A stretch of DNA of 38,823 nucleotides from Kordia jejudonensis (GTDB lineage Bacteria > Bacteroidota > Bacteroidia > Flavobacteriales > Flavobacteriaceae). Where the stretch lies: NCBI RefSeq assembly GCF_001005315.1, contig NZ_LBMG01000022.1:1-38823 (forward strand), read 5' to 3'. A model generated the notes under the pieces. That model ran no database searches. It was not told the origin of the DNA and saw only the letters and a list, made by a program, of their open reading frames with translations. The position numbers and the translations under genes were made by a program. This document shows positions 26,565 to 35,139 of the stretch, one piece after another; the first letter of the stretch is position 1, and every line of letters begins with the position of its first letter.

Positions 26565-27447
26565 TCTTGTTTTAAGTATCTTATTATTTGGTGCTGTATG
26601 TTTTGCAACAGCGCAAGAATTAAACTGTCAAATCACGATTGATACACAACAAGTCAATCAGACAAATCAGCAAATTTTTAGAACGTTAGAACGTTCCTTA
26701 AACGATTTTGTAAATAAAACGCAGTGGACAAATAAAGATTTCAAACCCGAAGAACGCATCAATTGTAGTATGGTTATCAATGTGGCTGAATACAATTCAG
26801 ATCAATTTGTAGCTACAATTCAAGTGCAATCATCACGACCAATTTACAATTCGTCATTTGAGTCGCCAGTATTCAACTTTAACGACAGACAATTTCGATT
26901 TGTCTATCAAGAATTTCAACCTATTGTATACAATCCAAATGCATTTACCACCAACTTAGTAGCTGTCATTTCATATTATGTATATGTTATCTTAGGAATA
27001 GACGCCGACACTTTTAAACTTCGTGGCGGTTCAGAATATTTTGCACAAGCACAACAAATCGTAAATCTAGCACAACCAAGTCCTTTCTTAGGATGGAAAG
27101 AAGCAGACGGAAATCGTACGCGTTGGTTGTTATTAGATAACTTGCTCAACAATACACACAAAGAATACAGAATGGTAATGTACAATTATCATAGAGTAGG
27201 AATGGATTTAATGGCAGATGATACACGAGCCGCAAAAAGTACCATTGCAAACAGTTTGGAACTGTTTAAAGCCTTAAACAGTAGACGTCCAAACTCTTTC
27301 TTACTACAAACATTTTTTGATGCAAAAGCAGAAGAAATTGAAAGTATTTATTCTGGTGGACCTAAAGTAAACATTGTCAACTTGGTAGAAACGCTGAATA
27401 AAGTGGCGCCATTTCATGCAACAAAATGGGGAAAAATTAAATTCTGA
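26557..27447 (+). CDS. DUF4835 family exported protein
   Basis: A 296-aa protein with a Sec signal peptide (MRNLVLSILLFGAVCFATA-QE). The mature part contains the family features ELNCQITID near the N-terminus, a FKPEERINCSM segment and a late FFDAKAEEIESIYSGG helix. Members are found only in Bacteroidota and almost always between coaBC and recN. The function is unknown, but co-occurrence with bamD suggests an envelope role (inference). Its ATG lies within the coaBC end (8-base overlap), so translation is coupled. Confidence 0.85.
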   Translation: MRNLVLSILLFGAVCFATAQELNCQITIDTQQVNQTNQQIFRTLERSLNDFVNKTQWTNKDFKPEERINCSMVINVAEYNSDQFVATIQVQSSRPIYNSSFESPVFNFNDRQFRFVYQEFQPIVYNPNAFTTNLVAVISYYVYVILGIDADTFKLRGGSEYFAQAQQIVNLAQPSPFLGWKEADGNRTRWLLLDNLLNNTHKEYRMVMYNYHRVGMDLMADDTRAAKSTIANSLELFKALNSRRPNSFLLQTFFDAKAEEIESIYSGGPKVNIVNLVETLNKVAPFHATKWGKIKF

Positions 27448-27450
27448 TTC

Positions 27451-27482
27451 TTGCAAAAATCTAATGCAATAGTCTATTTTTG
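27451..27482 (+). promoter_or_regulatory. promoter of recN (TTG -33, TATTTTTG -7)
   Basis: TTG at 27451-27453 and TATTTTTG at 27475-27482 are separated by 21 bases, as expected for the Bacteroidota major sigma factor. It is the most complete promoter in the window. The predicted start is near 27487, giving a leader of about 30 bases. Confidence 0.55.
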
Positions 27483-27517
27483 TACTTGATTATTTTCACA
27501 CAATAAATACAGTTGCA

Positions 27518-29173
27518 TTGCTCACACAACTATCTATAAAAAACTTTGCGTTAATTGATTCTTTACAAGTAAAATTTGATAAAGGATTGACAATTATTAC
27601 AGGAGAAACTGGTGCAGGGAAATCTATTTTACTCGGTGGTTTGGCATTAATATTAGGAAAACGTGCCGATTTATCTTCACTAAAAGATACAACACGAAAA
27701 TGTGTGATTGAAGCCGAATTTGCAATCAAAAAATACAAACTCAAGCACTTTTTTGAAACCCACGATCTCGATTACGATCAACACACCATTATACGACGGG
27801 AAATATTGCCTTCGGGAAAATCAAGAGCATTTGTAAACGATGTTCCTGTGCGTTTAGATGTGCTAAATGCGCTTGGCGATCGGCTTATTGACATACATTC
27901 GCAACATCAAACTTTACAATTGACCGATAATCAATTTCAATTTCAAGTCATTGATACCTTGGCAAATGTTATGGAAGAAGTAGTTTCATACCAAACTGTA
28001 CTCAGCGAATATCAAAAAAACACCAAAGCGCTTCAAACCATACGTCAACAACAAGCCGATTTAGAAAAAGAACATGATTATAATATGTTTCTACTCAAAG
28101 AATTGGAAGAAGCAAAATTGGAAGGTTTGGTATTGGAAGATTTAGAAACACAATACGAACGTTTGAATAATGCGGAAGACATCAAAACAAATTTGAGCGC
28201 TTCCGAACAATTACTTTCAGACGAACAAGTTGGAATCTTAAACCTGCTCTCAGAATTGCAAATCACTTCTGGAAAGTTGGTAGACATTGCGCCTGAATTT
28301 CAACAATTGGCAGAACGCATTAAAAGTTCCTACATCGAATTGGATGATATCTTTTCAGAAATTGTAAATCTACAAGGTGATGTAGAATTCAATCCTGAAC
28401 AATTAGAAGAAATAGCGGCAAAGCTTCAAAAAATATTTGATTTACAAAAAAAGCACAATGTACTAAGCATTGAAGAATTGCAAAGTATTCAGTTTGACCT
28501 AGCAGAAAAAGCAGAAGTTTCTGAAAACATTGATGAAGTTATTCAAGCAAAGGAAAAAGAATTAGAAGCATTTGCACAACAGTTAAAGCAACTTGCAGCG
28601 ACAATTCATCAAAAACGTATAGCAGGAATTCCGTTACTTACCGAACAGTTGGAAACGATGTTAGCAACCTTAGGCATGCCAAATGCGCGTTTCAATATAC
28701 AACTATCACAAACCGATCAGTTTTACGCTAATGGAATGGACGATTTGCAATTTCTATTTGCAGCGAACAAAGGCGGAAACTTTAACGAATTGAAAAAAGC
28801 GGCTTCAGGTGGAGAACTCTCACGTGTAATGTTGTGTATCAAAGCAATACTATCGAAGTATATGCAGTTGCCAACCATCATGTTTGACGAAATTGATACG
28901 GGAGTTTCTGGAGAAGTAGCTAATAAAATGGCGAAAATAATGCAAAACATGGGGAAAAGCATGCAAGTATTCTCCATTACACATTTACCACAAATTGCTG
29001 CCAAAGGAAAGCAACATTTCAAAGTATACAAACAAGACGTAAACGAAGTAACCACTACATATTTAAAAGAGTTGAGTGACGATGAGCGCGTTAGAGAAAT
29101 AGCGCAAATGTTGAGCGGCGCCAAAATATTAGATTCGGCTTTAGCCAATGCCAAAGAACTATTGAAATCATAA
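27518..29173 (+). CDS. recN: DNA repair protein RecN
   Basis: A 551-aa SMC-like ATPase that acts in double-strand break repair. The Walker A motif GETGAGKS (29-36) is followed by two long coiled-coil arms (about 155-235 and 270-370). The ABC signature GGELSRV (about 428) and Walker B IMFDEIDTG (about 455) with the THLPQIAAK switch complete the head. The start is a TTG at 27518: no in-frame ATG or GTG lies between the promoter and the conserved LTQLSIKNFALI, the usual first residues. It has its own promoter after DUF4835, with FabI next downstream. Confidence 0.96.
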   Translation: MLTQLSIKNFALIDSLQVKFDKGLTIITGETGAGKSILLGGLALILGKRADLSSLKDTTRKCVIEAEFAIKKYKLKHFFETHDLDYDQHTIIRREILPSGKSRAFVNDVPVRLDVLNALGDRLIDIHSQHQTLQLTDNQFQFQVIDTLANVMEEVVSYQTVLSEYQKNTKALQTIRQQQADLEKEHDYNMFLLKELEEAKLEGLVLEDLETQYERLNNAEDIKTNLSASEQLLSDEQVGILNLLSELQITSGKLVDIAPEFQQLAERIKSSYIELDDIFSEIVNLQGDVEFNPEQLEEIAAKLQKIFDLQKKHNVLSIEELQSIQFDLAEKAEVSENIDEVIQAKEKELEAFAQQLKQLAATIHQKRIAGIPLLTEQLETMLATLGMPNARFNIQLSQTDQFYANGMDDLQFLFAANKGGNFNELKKAASGGELSRVMLCIKAILSKYMQLPTIMFDEIDTGVSGEVANKMAKIMQNMGKSMQVFSITHLPQIAAKGKQHFKVYKQDVNEVTTTYLKELSDDERVREIAQMLSGAKILDSALANAKELLKS

Positions 29174-29220
29174 AACGGAATATTCAATACAATCACATCG
29201 TTCAATTAAATCTTTTACCA

Positions 29221-29228
29221 TATATTTG
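29221..29228 (+). promoter_or_regulatory. -7 promoter box TATATTTG for fabI
   Basis: An exact TAnnTTTG match 39 bases before the fabI ATG. The leader that follows is rich in CTAAAA/AAC words and almost free of G. No -33 TTG at the usual distance. Confidence 0.45.
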
Positions 29229-29267
29229 AGCTACCAAAACAACTAAAAACGACTAAAATTAACTAGC

Positions 29268-30083
29268 ATGTCATATAACTTATTAAAAGGAAAAAGAGGA
29301 ATCATATTTGGTGCTTTAGACGAAAATTCTATTGCATGGAAAACGGCTGTACGTGTACATGAAGAAGGTGGAACATTTGTACTTACCAACGCACCAATTG
29401 CAATGCGTATGGGGAAAATTAGAGATTTAGCAGAGCAAACAGGTTCTGAAATCATTCCAGCAGATGCTACAAGTACAGAAGACCTTCAAAACTTAGTTGA
29501 CAAATCAATGGAGATTTTAGGTGGAAAAATTGACTTCGTTTTGCATTCTATCGGAATGTCTGTAAATGTTCGTAAAGGACGTCACTATACAGACTTAAAC
29601 TACGATTGGATGACGAAAGGTTGGGATGTTTCTGCGGTATCTTTTCACAAAGTAATGCAAACATTATACAAATCTGACGCGATGAGCGAATGGGGAAGTA
29701 TTGTAGCGTTAACTTACATGGCTGCGCAACGTACATTTCCAGACTATAATGATATGGCTGACAACAAATCGTACTTGGAATCTATTGCGCGTAGTTTTGG
29801 ATATTTCTTTGGGAAAGACAAAAAAGTACGTGTCAACACAATTTCTCAGTCGCCAACACCAACCACAGCAGGACAAGGTGTAAAAGGATTTGACGGTTTC
29901 ATTTCATACGCTGAAAAAATGTCTCCACTAGGAAATGCCACTGCGTTAGATTGTGCAAACTACACCGTAACGTTATTTTCAGATTTGACAAAACGTGTAA
30001 CGATGCAAAACTTGTATAATGATGGAGGATTCTCAAACACAGGAGTAAGTCAGGAAGTAATTGAAAGATTTACAGAAGAATAA
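29268..30083 (+). CDS. fabI: enoyl-[acyl-carrier-protein] reductase (NADH)
   Basis: This 271-aa short-chain reductase catalyses the last reduction of each fatty-acid elongation cycle. The nucleotide-binding region IIFGALDENSIAWKTA (11-27) has the FabI-specific SIAW motif; the catalytic residues appear as Tyr150 and the Tyr160-x6-Lys167 pair. The C-terminal NDGGFSNTG is the family end. It is the FabI class inhibited by triclosan-type compounds. It is monocistronic, with its own -7 box and a strong terminator. Confidence 0.97.
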   Translation: MSYNLLKGKRGIIFGALDENSIAWKTAVRVHEEGGTFVLTNAPIAMRMGKIRDLAEQTGSEIIPADATSTEDLQNLVDKSMEILGGKIDFVLHSIGMSVNVRKGRHYTDLNYDWMTKGWDVSAVSFHKVMQTLYKSDAMSEWGSIVALTYMAAQRTFPDYNDMADNKSYLESIARSFGYFFGKDKKVRVNTISQSPTPTTAGQGVKGFDGFISYAEKMSPLGNATALDCANYTVTLFSDLTKRVTMQNLYNDGGFSNTGVSQEVIERFTEE

Positions 30084-30391
30084 ACACAACATACTTCTAA
30101 AACATAGTAAATGTCTCTAAAATAATTTAGGGACATTTTTTTTGGTTTAAATTTTCACAGAAAAACACAAATGATATCGTATTCAAAAATATATTCTTTC
30201 TCTCGTATTGACGCTTGTTCAAAGATGATTTTATAAAAAATAATATAGTTAAAAAACGGTGCTAATAGCCATAAAATCATAAACGAACAATTGATAATCA
30301 AACGGATACATCTAATTTAATTTGTAAAAGAACATATCTTTTAATAGCTTAGGCGTCTCGAACTCAACTTTTAAGCAACCTAAAACCGACT
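30084..30391. other. 308-bp gap between fabI and the FG-GAP gene
   Basis: Apart from the fabI terminator (30111-30143), the gap is AT-rich. A TTG at 30291-30293 and TAATTTG at 30318-30324 form a weak promoter-like pair for the next gene, one base short of the consensus -7 box. No coding potential was seen. Confidence 0.4.
30111..30143 (+). terminator. rho-independent terminator of fabI
   Basis: ATGTCTCTAAA (30111-30121) pairs with TTTAGGGACAT (30126-30136) around a four-base loop with one T-G wobble, followed by eight T. It sits 28 bases after the fabI stop. Confidence 0.85.
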
Positions 30392-32122
30392 ATGAATAAA
30401 CTAGTACGTTTCTTCAGCATCTGTTGTATTTTAATATTTTCAACTAAAATCTGCGCACAAGCATACTTTACAGATCAAGCGACAGCGCTTGGAGTAGGCG
30501 ACTTCAGCGGCACAATTTTCTTAGGAGGAGGCATCTCTTTTTGTGACTTTAATAATGATGGATGGGATGATATTACCATTGCAACGCAAAGTGGCGATCC
30601 CGTAAAAATTTATAAAAACAATGGAGACGGAACTTTTTCTCCAGAAACTACATTAGTGCCAAATAATACTGCACAACAAAAACAAGTCATTTGGGTAGAT
30701 TTTGATAACGACGGCGACAAAGATTTATTTGTAGCGGGCGATGTAGATGGAAGTCGTTTCTACAGAAATGATGGAACACAACTAACAGACATTACAGTCG
30801 CTGCCGGATTTCCAACAGAACCACAAGATAATTATGGTGCGTCGTGGGGAGATTACAATAATGATGGATATTTAGATGTATTTCTTTGTAACAGAGGTGC
30901 AAACATTCCGCAACCCAACTATTTATATAAAAACAATGGAGATGGAACGTTTACAAATGTAAGTGCTGCGGCTGGTATTGATGCTGGAAGTCACTTGTCA
31001 TTCTGTTCCGCGTTTTTTGATTACAATAATGATGGATGGCAGGATATATACATGGCAAATGATAAAATCAACACTACAAACATACTATATAAAAATAATG
31101 GCGATGGTACATTTTCAGATGTTAGTGAAGAATCAGGAACAAATATTGCTATTGACGCAATGTCAGTGACAATTGCCGATTTTGATGGCGATACATGGTT
31201 TGATATCTATGTAACCAATGGAATTCCTGGAAACTATCTGTTGCGAAATAATGGCGATGGAACATTTACGAACATTGCGAATCAAACTGGTACAATGTTT
31301 AACAGTATTGCATGGGGAGCAGTATTTCTAGACGCTGAAAATGATGGAGATTTAGACTTATATGTAAGTGGAGCATTTGATGGAAGCAACGCATCCTACT
31401 TATCTGCGGCTCTTTACACAAATAACAATGCAGGAACATTTAGCATTGCAAACAATTCAAGCTTTCAGAACGATACAAGAGAAAGTTATGCAAATGCAAT
31501 TGGAGATAGTGACAACGATGGTTTTCCAGAAATTATAGTAAGTAATTCTGGAGGCGACAATATCTTTCTATGGAAAAATGAAACGACAGATACAAACAAC
31601 TGGCTAAAAGTAAATTTGGAAGGTGTTGTAAGTAACAAACAAGGAATTGGTGCTACAATCGAAATAAATAGTGGAGGCGTATCACAATATAGATACACAG
31701 TTTGTGGAGAAGGCTATATTTCACAAAACTCAAGTACAGAATTTTTTGGAGTGGGCACAAATGCAGTTATTGATTATGTTCAAGTAACTTGGTTAGGCGG
31801 CGCGCAAGATATCTTATATAATGTAGTGCCAAATCAGACACTAACAATTTTAGAAGGTAGTAGTCCATTAAACACAGAAGAATTTGAAACAAATAATACA
31901 ATACGAGTATACCCAAATCCAACCACTGGAAAAATTTGGATTCAAAATACTACAAATAATGTACACGAATATGTGGTATTTGACAGTAGAGGAGTACAGG
32001 TAAAAAAAGGAAAAATACATCAACAAGATTACATTAATCTGAATACTTTATCTTCAGGCTATTACACACTAAAAATAACAGGGAAAAAAGGAGTATTTAC
32101 TAAAAAAATAATGTTAAAATAA
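30392..32122 (+). CDS. secreted FG-GAP/ASPIC (CRTAC1-like) protein with T9SS sorting domain
   Basis: A 576-aa exported protein. The signal peptide (about 1-24, ending CAQA) is followed by seven or so FG-GAP/VCBS-type repeats (about 40-400), each with a calcium-binding loop of the form DFNNDGWDD, NNDGYLD or ENDGDLD and a YKNNGDGTF strand. An ASPIC/UnbV domain follows (about 405-480). The C-terminal 70 or so residues (VYPNPTTGKIW through LSSGYYTLKITGKKG and KKIMLK) are a type A T9SS sorting domain, so it should be secreted across the outer membrane and perhaps anchored to the surface. The repeats suggest a calcium-dependent beta-propeller with adhesive or polymer-binding function; no enzymatic motif is visible. 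It stands alone. Confidence 0.88.
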   Translation: MNKLVRFFSICCILIFSTKICAQAYFTDQATALGVGDFSGTIFLGGGISFCDFNNDGWDDITIATQSGDPVKIYKNNGDGTFSPETTLVPNNTAQQKQVIWVDFDNDGDKDLFVAGDVDGSRFYRNDGTQLTDITVAAGFPTEPQDNYGASWGDYNNDGYLDVFLCNRGANIPQPNYLYKNNGDGTFTNVSAAAGIDAGSHLSFCSAFFDYNNDGWQDIYMANDKINTTNILYKNNGDGTFSDVSEESGTNIAIDAMSVTIADFDGDTWFDIYVTNGIPGNYLLRNNGDGTFTNIANQTGTMFNSIAWGAVFLDAENDGDLDLYVSGAFDGSNASYLSAALYTNNNAGTFSIANNSSFQNDTRESYANAIGDSDNDGFPEIIVSNSGGDNIFLWKNETTDTNNWLKVNLEGVVSNKQGIGATIEINSGGVSQYRYTVCGEGYISQNSSTEFFGVGTNAVIDYVQVTWLGGAQDILYNVVPNQTLTILEGSSPLNTEEFETNNTIRVYPNPTTGKIWIQNTTNNVHEYVVFDSRGVQVKKGKIHQQDYINLNTLSSGYYTLKITGKKGVFTKKIMLK

Positions 32123-32264
32123 TGTAAAAAAAAAAGGTGAAAAAAACGCATTAAAAGGTTTCTTGTCGTTTAAAATGCTCGTTTCGTCGACATTTTCGTG
32201 GTTGATCCAAAAAAAATGTAGTTCTTTCGCTGATATTCAACTAACTAACTAAAAACTAACTTTT

Positions 32265-34865
32265 ATGACAAAAATTACACTTAAAATCTGTATGATAATG
32301 TGTTTATTGGGTACCTATGTAGGGATCTCACAAACATTAAATCAAGCCGCGAGTTGGCCTAATGCAGCCTGGACACTTTCTGGGTCGTATACTGCGGGAG
32401 GATTATTATCTGATCCAACAGGAGCAGGTACCACTTTTACATGGGATGATGACGCAGCTGGTAATGGTTCTGTTGATAATCTCATAGCAACTTCACCAGT
32501 AATCGATCTTACTGCTGCAAGTGGAGCTGGAGAAACGTGGATTACTATCAACAGTACATTTACATACAGAGCCCTTGGAGGTGATGTATTAATTATTGAA
32601 ACGTATGATGCAGATGCTATGACGTGGTCTACATTATATACGTTTAGCGGAAACACAACTACAAGTGACTATCAAGATTGTTTAGTTGTAGATGCGTATA
32701 CAACGCAAGTACTCGACATCTCTGGATTTACGGCTACACAATTGTCAGGATTTCAATACCGTATTTCTTACGATGACCAAGGTGGATGGCAATGGGGATG
32801 GTGTATAACTTCACCAACCATTACATCGGCGGCACCGCCATCATGTATTGATCCTTCAATGTTAACTGCTACAAGTATTACAGATACAACTGCTGACTTA
32901 GGTTGGACAGAAAACGGAACTGCAACTGCATGGAATATTGAATTAGTTACTAGTGGCGCAGCAGCTACAGGAACACCTACAGCTTCAGGAGTTGCCAATC
33001 CATACATGGCTACAGGACTTACAGCAGATACATTATATGATTATTATGTACAAGCCGATTGTGGACCAGGAGGAATATCTGCTTGGGTTGGCCCTTTTAC
33101 ATTTAGAACAGCTTGTGTAGCAATTGCAGCCGCATACACAGAAGACTTTGAAACTTTCACACCAGCAGTAGATGCCGCATTTGTAGCAGAAAACTGTTGG
33201 ACAGGAAGTAACACTGGGGTATCATACTTTTGGGAATCTGCAGCTGGTACAGATGCAGGATCAGGAGGAACAGGACCAGATCCTTCAATCACAACAGGAA
33301 ATTACTTTTATACAGAAGCATCAGGCGCAAGTAACGGAAATGTTACTGAATTAGTTTCTCCATTAGTAGATTTAACAGCATTAACGGCACCAGCTTTGAC
33401 ATTTAATTATCATATGTATGGTGTACAAATAGGTACTTTAGACGTAATTGTTAATGGAACAACTACAGTTTGGACACTAAGTGGACAACAACAAGCCACA
33501 GCAACGACTCCATGGGAATTAGCAGTTGTTGATTTAGCTGCATATGCAGGACAATCAATCACTGTAACATTTAGAGGAACGGCAGTAGGAACTTTTGAAG
33601 GAGATATTGCTATTGACAATATTTCATTCACAGAATTACCTTCATGCCCGCAACCAAATGCATTAACAGCTACTACGATTACTGATACAACAGCTGATCT
33701 AGGATGGACGGAAAACGGAACAGCTACGGTTTGGGATGTTGAAATCGTTGATGTAACAGCAGGAGGAATGGCAACAGGAACACCAACAGCTTCAGGAGTT
33801 ACAAACCCTTATGCAGCAATGGGACTTACACAAAATAACGATTACTCTTTTTATGTAAGATCCGACTGTGGAGGAGGAACATTATCGTCATGGGCTGGAC
33901 CATTTGCATTCACAACTTTAGAAACGTGCCCAACACCTTCAGGGTTAACGGCTACGAATATTATGGAAACTACTGCTGACTTAGGTTGGACAGAAAACGG
34001 AACAGCAACGGCATGGAATATTGAATTAGTAGACCTAAGTGCTGGCGGAACTGCTACAGGTACTGCAACAGCTACTGGAATCATGAATCCGTATATGGCA
34101 ACAGGATTAGTAGGAGATAATAGCTATGAATTCTATGTACAAGCTGACTGTGGAGTTGATGGCGTATCTGCTTGGGCAGGACCATTTGCATTTGATACAC
34201 CATATGTAGCTGTACCACCATCGTGTACTAATGATACATTTTTAGATTCAGGAGGAATGTCAAATGATTATTCAGACGATGAAAATATTACCTACACTAT
34301 TTGTCCAGATAATGCTGGAGATGCAGTAACCGTAGAATTCACTTTCTTTAATACAGAAAATGATGGACCTGCTGGCTGTTGGGATGGATTAACAATTTAT
34401 GACGGAGCAGACAATTCAGCAACAGCAATTCTTCCGCCAGGAGGTGGATTTGTCTGGTGTTGGGATGAAAATGATATACCAGCAGAAGGAACAGGAGATT
34501 TAGAAGGTATGATGATTACTTCTTCGGATGCTTCAGGATGTTTAACGTTTGTATTTACATCAGACACTTCAGTAACAAGACCAGGATGGGAAGCAAATAT
34601 TGCATGTAACCCATTATCTGTTGAATCTGCAGAAGTTAGAGGTTTCGTACACTATGTTGACACGGTAAATAATAGCTTTAACGTAAATGCTCAAAGTAAC
34701 ATTGACTCAATTGAAGTATATAACTTAGTAGGACAAATCATTACAACTGCTAAGCCAAATGCTAATTCAGGAGCTGCATATTTAGGTTCAGCTAAAAATG
34801 GCGTTTACTTTGCAAGAGTAACCTTAGAAAATGGAAGAACTTCCACTGTAAAATTTGTGAAGTAA
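32265..34865 (+). CDS. secreted FN3/MAM/CUB multidomain protein with T9SS sorting domain, copy 1
   Basis: An 866-aa exported protein. Signal peptide (1-22, ending GISQ), an N-terminal beta-rich domain with the TLNQAASWPNAAWTLSG motif (23-185), FN3 (about 190-280), MAM-like jelly roll (about 281-457, ending GDIAIDNISF), two more FN3 (458-550, 552-645), a CUB-like domain (about 650-780, with DNAGDAVTVEF, WDGLTIYDG and four Cys), and a type A T9SS sorting domain (about 790-866). No catalytic motif is present, and the domain set is that of surface adhesins. FN3 copies share TTADLGWTENGTAT and NPY.ATGL words. A paralog with one extra MAM-FN3-FN3 unit follows after the terminator. Confidence 0.88.
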   Translation: MTKITLKICMIMCLLGTYVGISQTLNQAASWPNAAWTLSGSYTAGGLLSDPTGAGTTFTWDDDAAGNGSVDNLIATSPVIDLTAASGAGETWITINSTFTYRALGGDVLIIETYDADAMTWSTLYTFSGNTTTSDYQDCLVVDAYTTQVLDISGFTATQLSGFQYRISYDDQGGWQWGWCITSPTITSAAPPSCIDPSMLTATSITDTTADLGWTENGTATAWNIELVTSGAAATGTPTASGVANPYMATGLTADTLYDYYVQADCGPGGISAWVGPFTFRTACVAIAAAYTEDFETFTPAVDAAFVAENCWTGSNTGVSYFWESAAGTDAGSGGTGPDPSITTGNYFYTEASGASNGNVTELVSPLVDLTALTAPALTFNYHMYGVQIGTLDVIVNGTTTVWTLSGQQQATATTPWELAVVDLAAYAGQSITVTFRGTAVGTFEGDIAIDNISFTELPSCPQPNALTATTITDTTADLGWTENGTATVWDVEIVDVTAGGMATGTPTASGVTNPYAAMGLTQNNDYSFYVRSDCGGGTLSSWAGPFAFTTLETCPTPSGLTATNIMETTADLGWTENGTATAWNIELVDLSAGGTATGTATATGIMNPYMATGLVGDNSYEFYVQADCGVDGVSAWAGPFAFDTPYVAVPPSCTNDTFLDSGGMSNDYSDDENITYTICPDNAGDAVTVEFTFFNTENDGPAGCWDGLTIYDGADNSATAILPPGGGFVWCWDENDIPAEGTGDLEGMMITSSDASGCLTFVFTSDTSVTRPGWEANIACNPLSVESAEVRGFVHYVDTVNNSFNVNAQSNIDSIEVYNLVGQIITTAKPNANSGAAYLGSAKNGVYFARVTLENGRTSTVKFVK

Positions 34866-34891
34866 TCTTATTTAAAACATATAATATCATT

Positions 34892-34922
34892 AAAAGCTGT
34901 TCTTCATTGGACAGCTTTTTTT
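34892..34922 (+). terminator. rho-independent terminator after copy 1
   Basis: AAAAGCTGTTC (34892-34902) pairs with GGACAGCTTTT (34909-34919) around a six-base loop with one T-G wobble, followed by a T-run to 34922. It lies 27 bases after the stop codon and insulates copy 1 from copy 2. Confidence 0.85.
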
Positions 34923-35139
34923 GTTTCTATAATATAACACAATATAAAAATGGACAATAGTAAGTAATGTCTATTTTTTTAATTGATTATATTGGTAAAT
35001 TGAGTATATTTTCTTTCATATGCTATTGAAAAAAACCTCTTTTTAAAATACAATAAACACAGATCACTTTATCCCCTTGATTAAATGTATTTTATATCTA
35101 AAATAATTCTTATATTTATCCCACTAACTAACTAAAACG

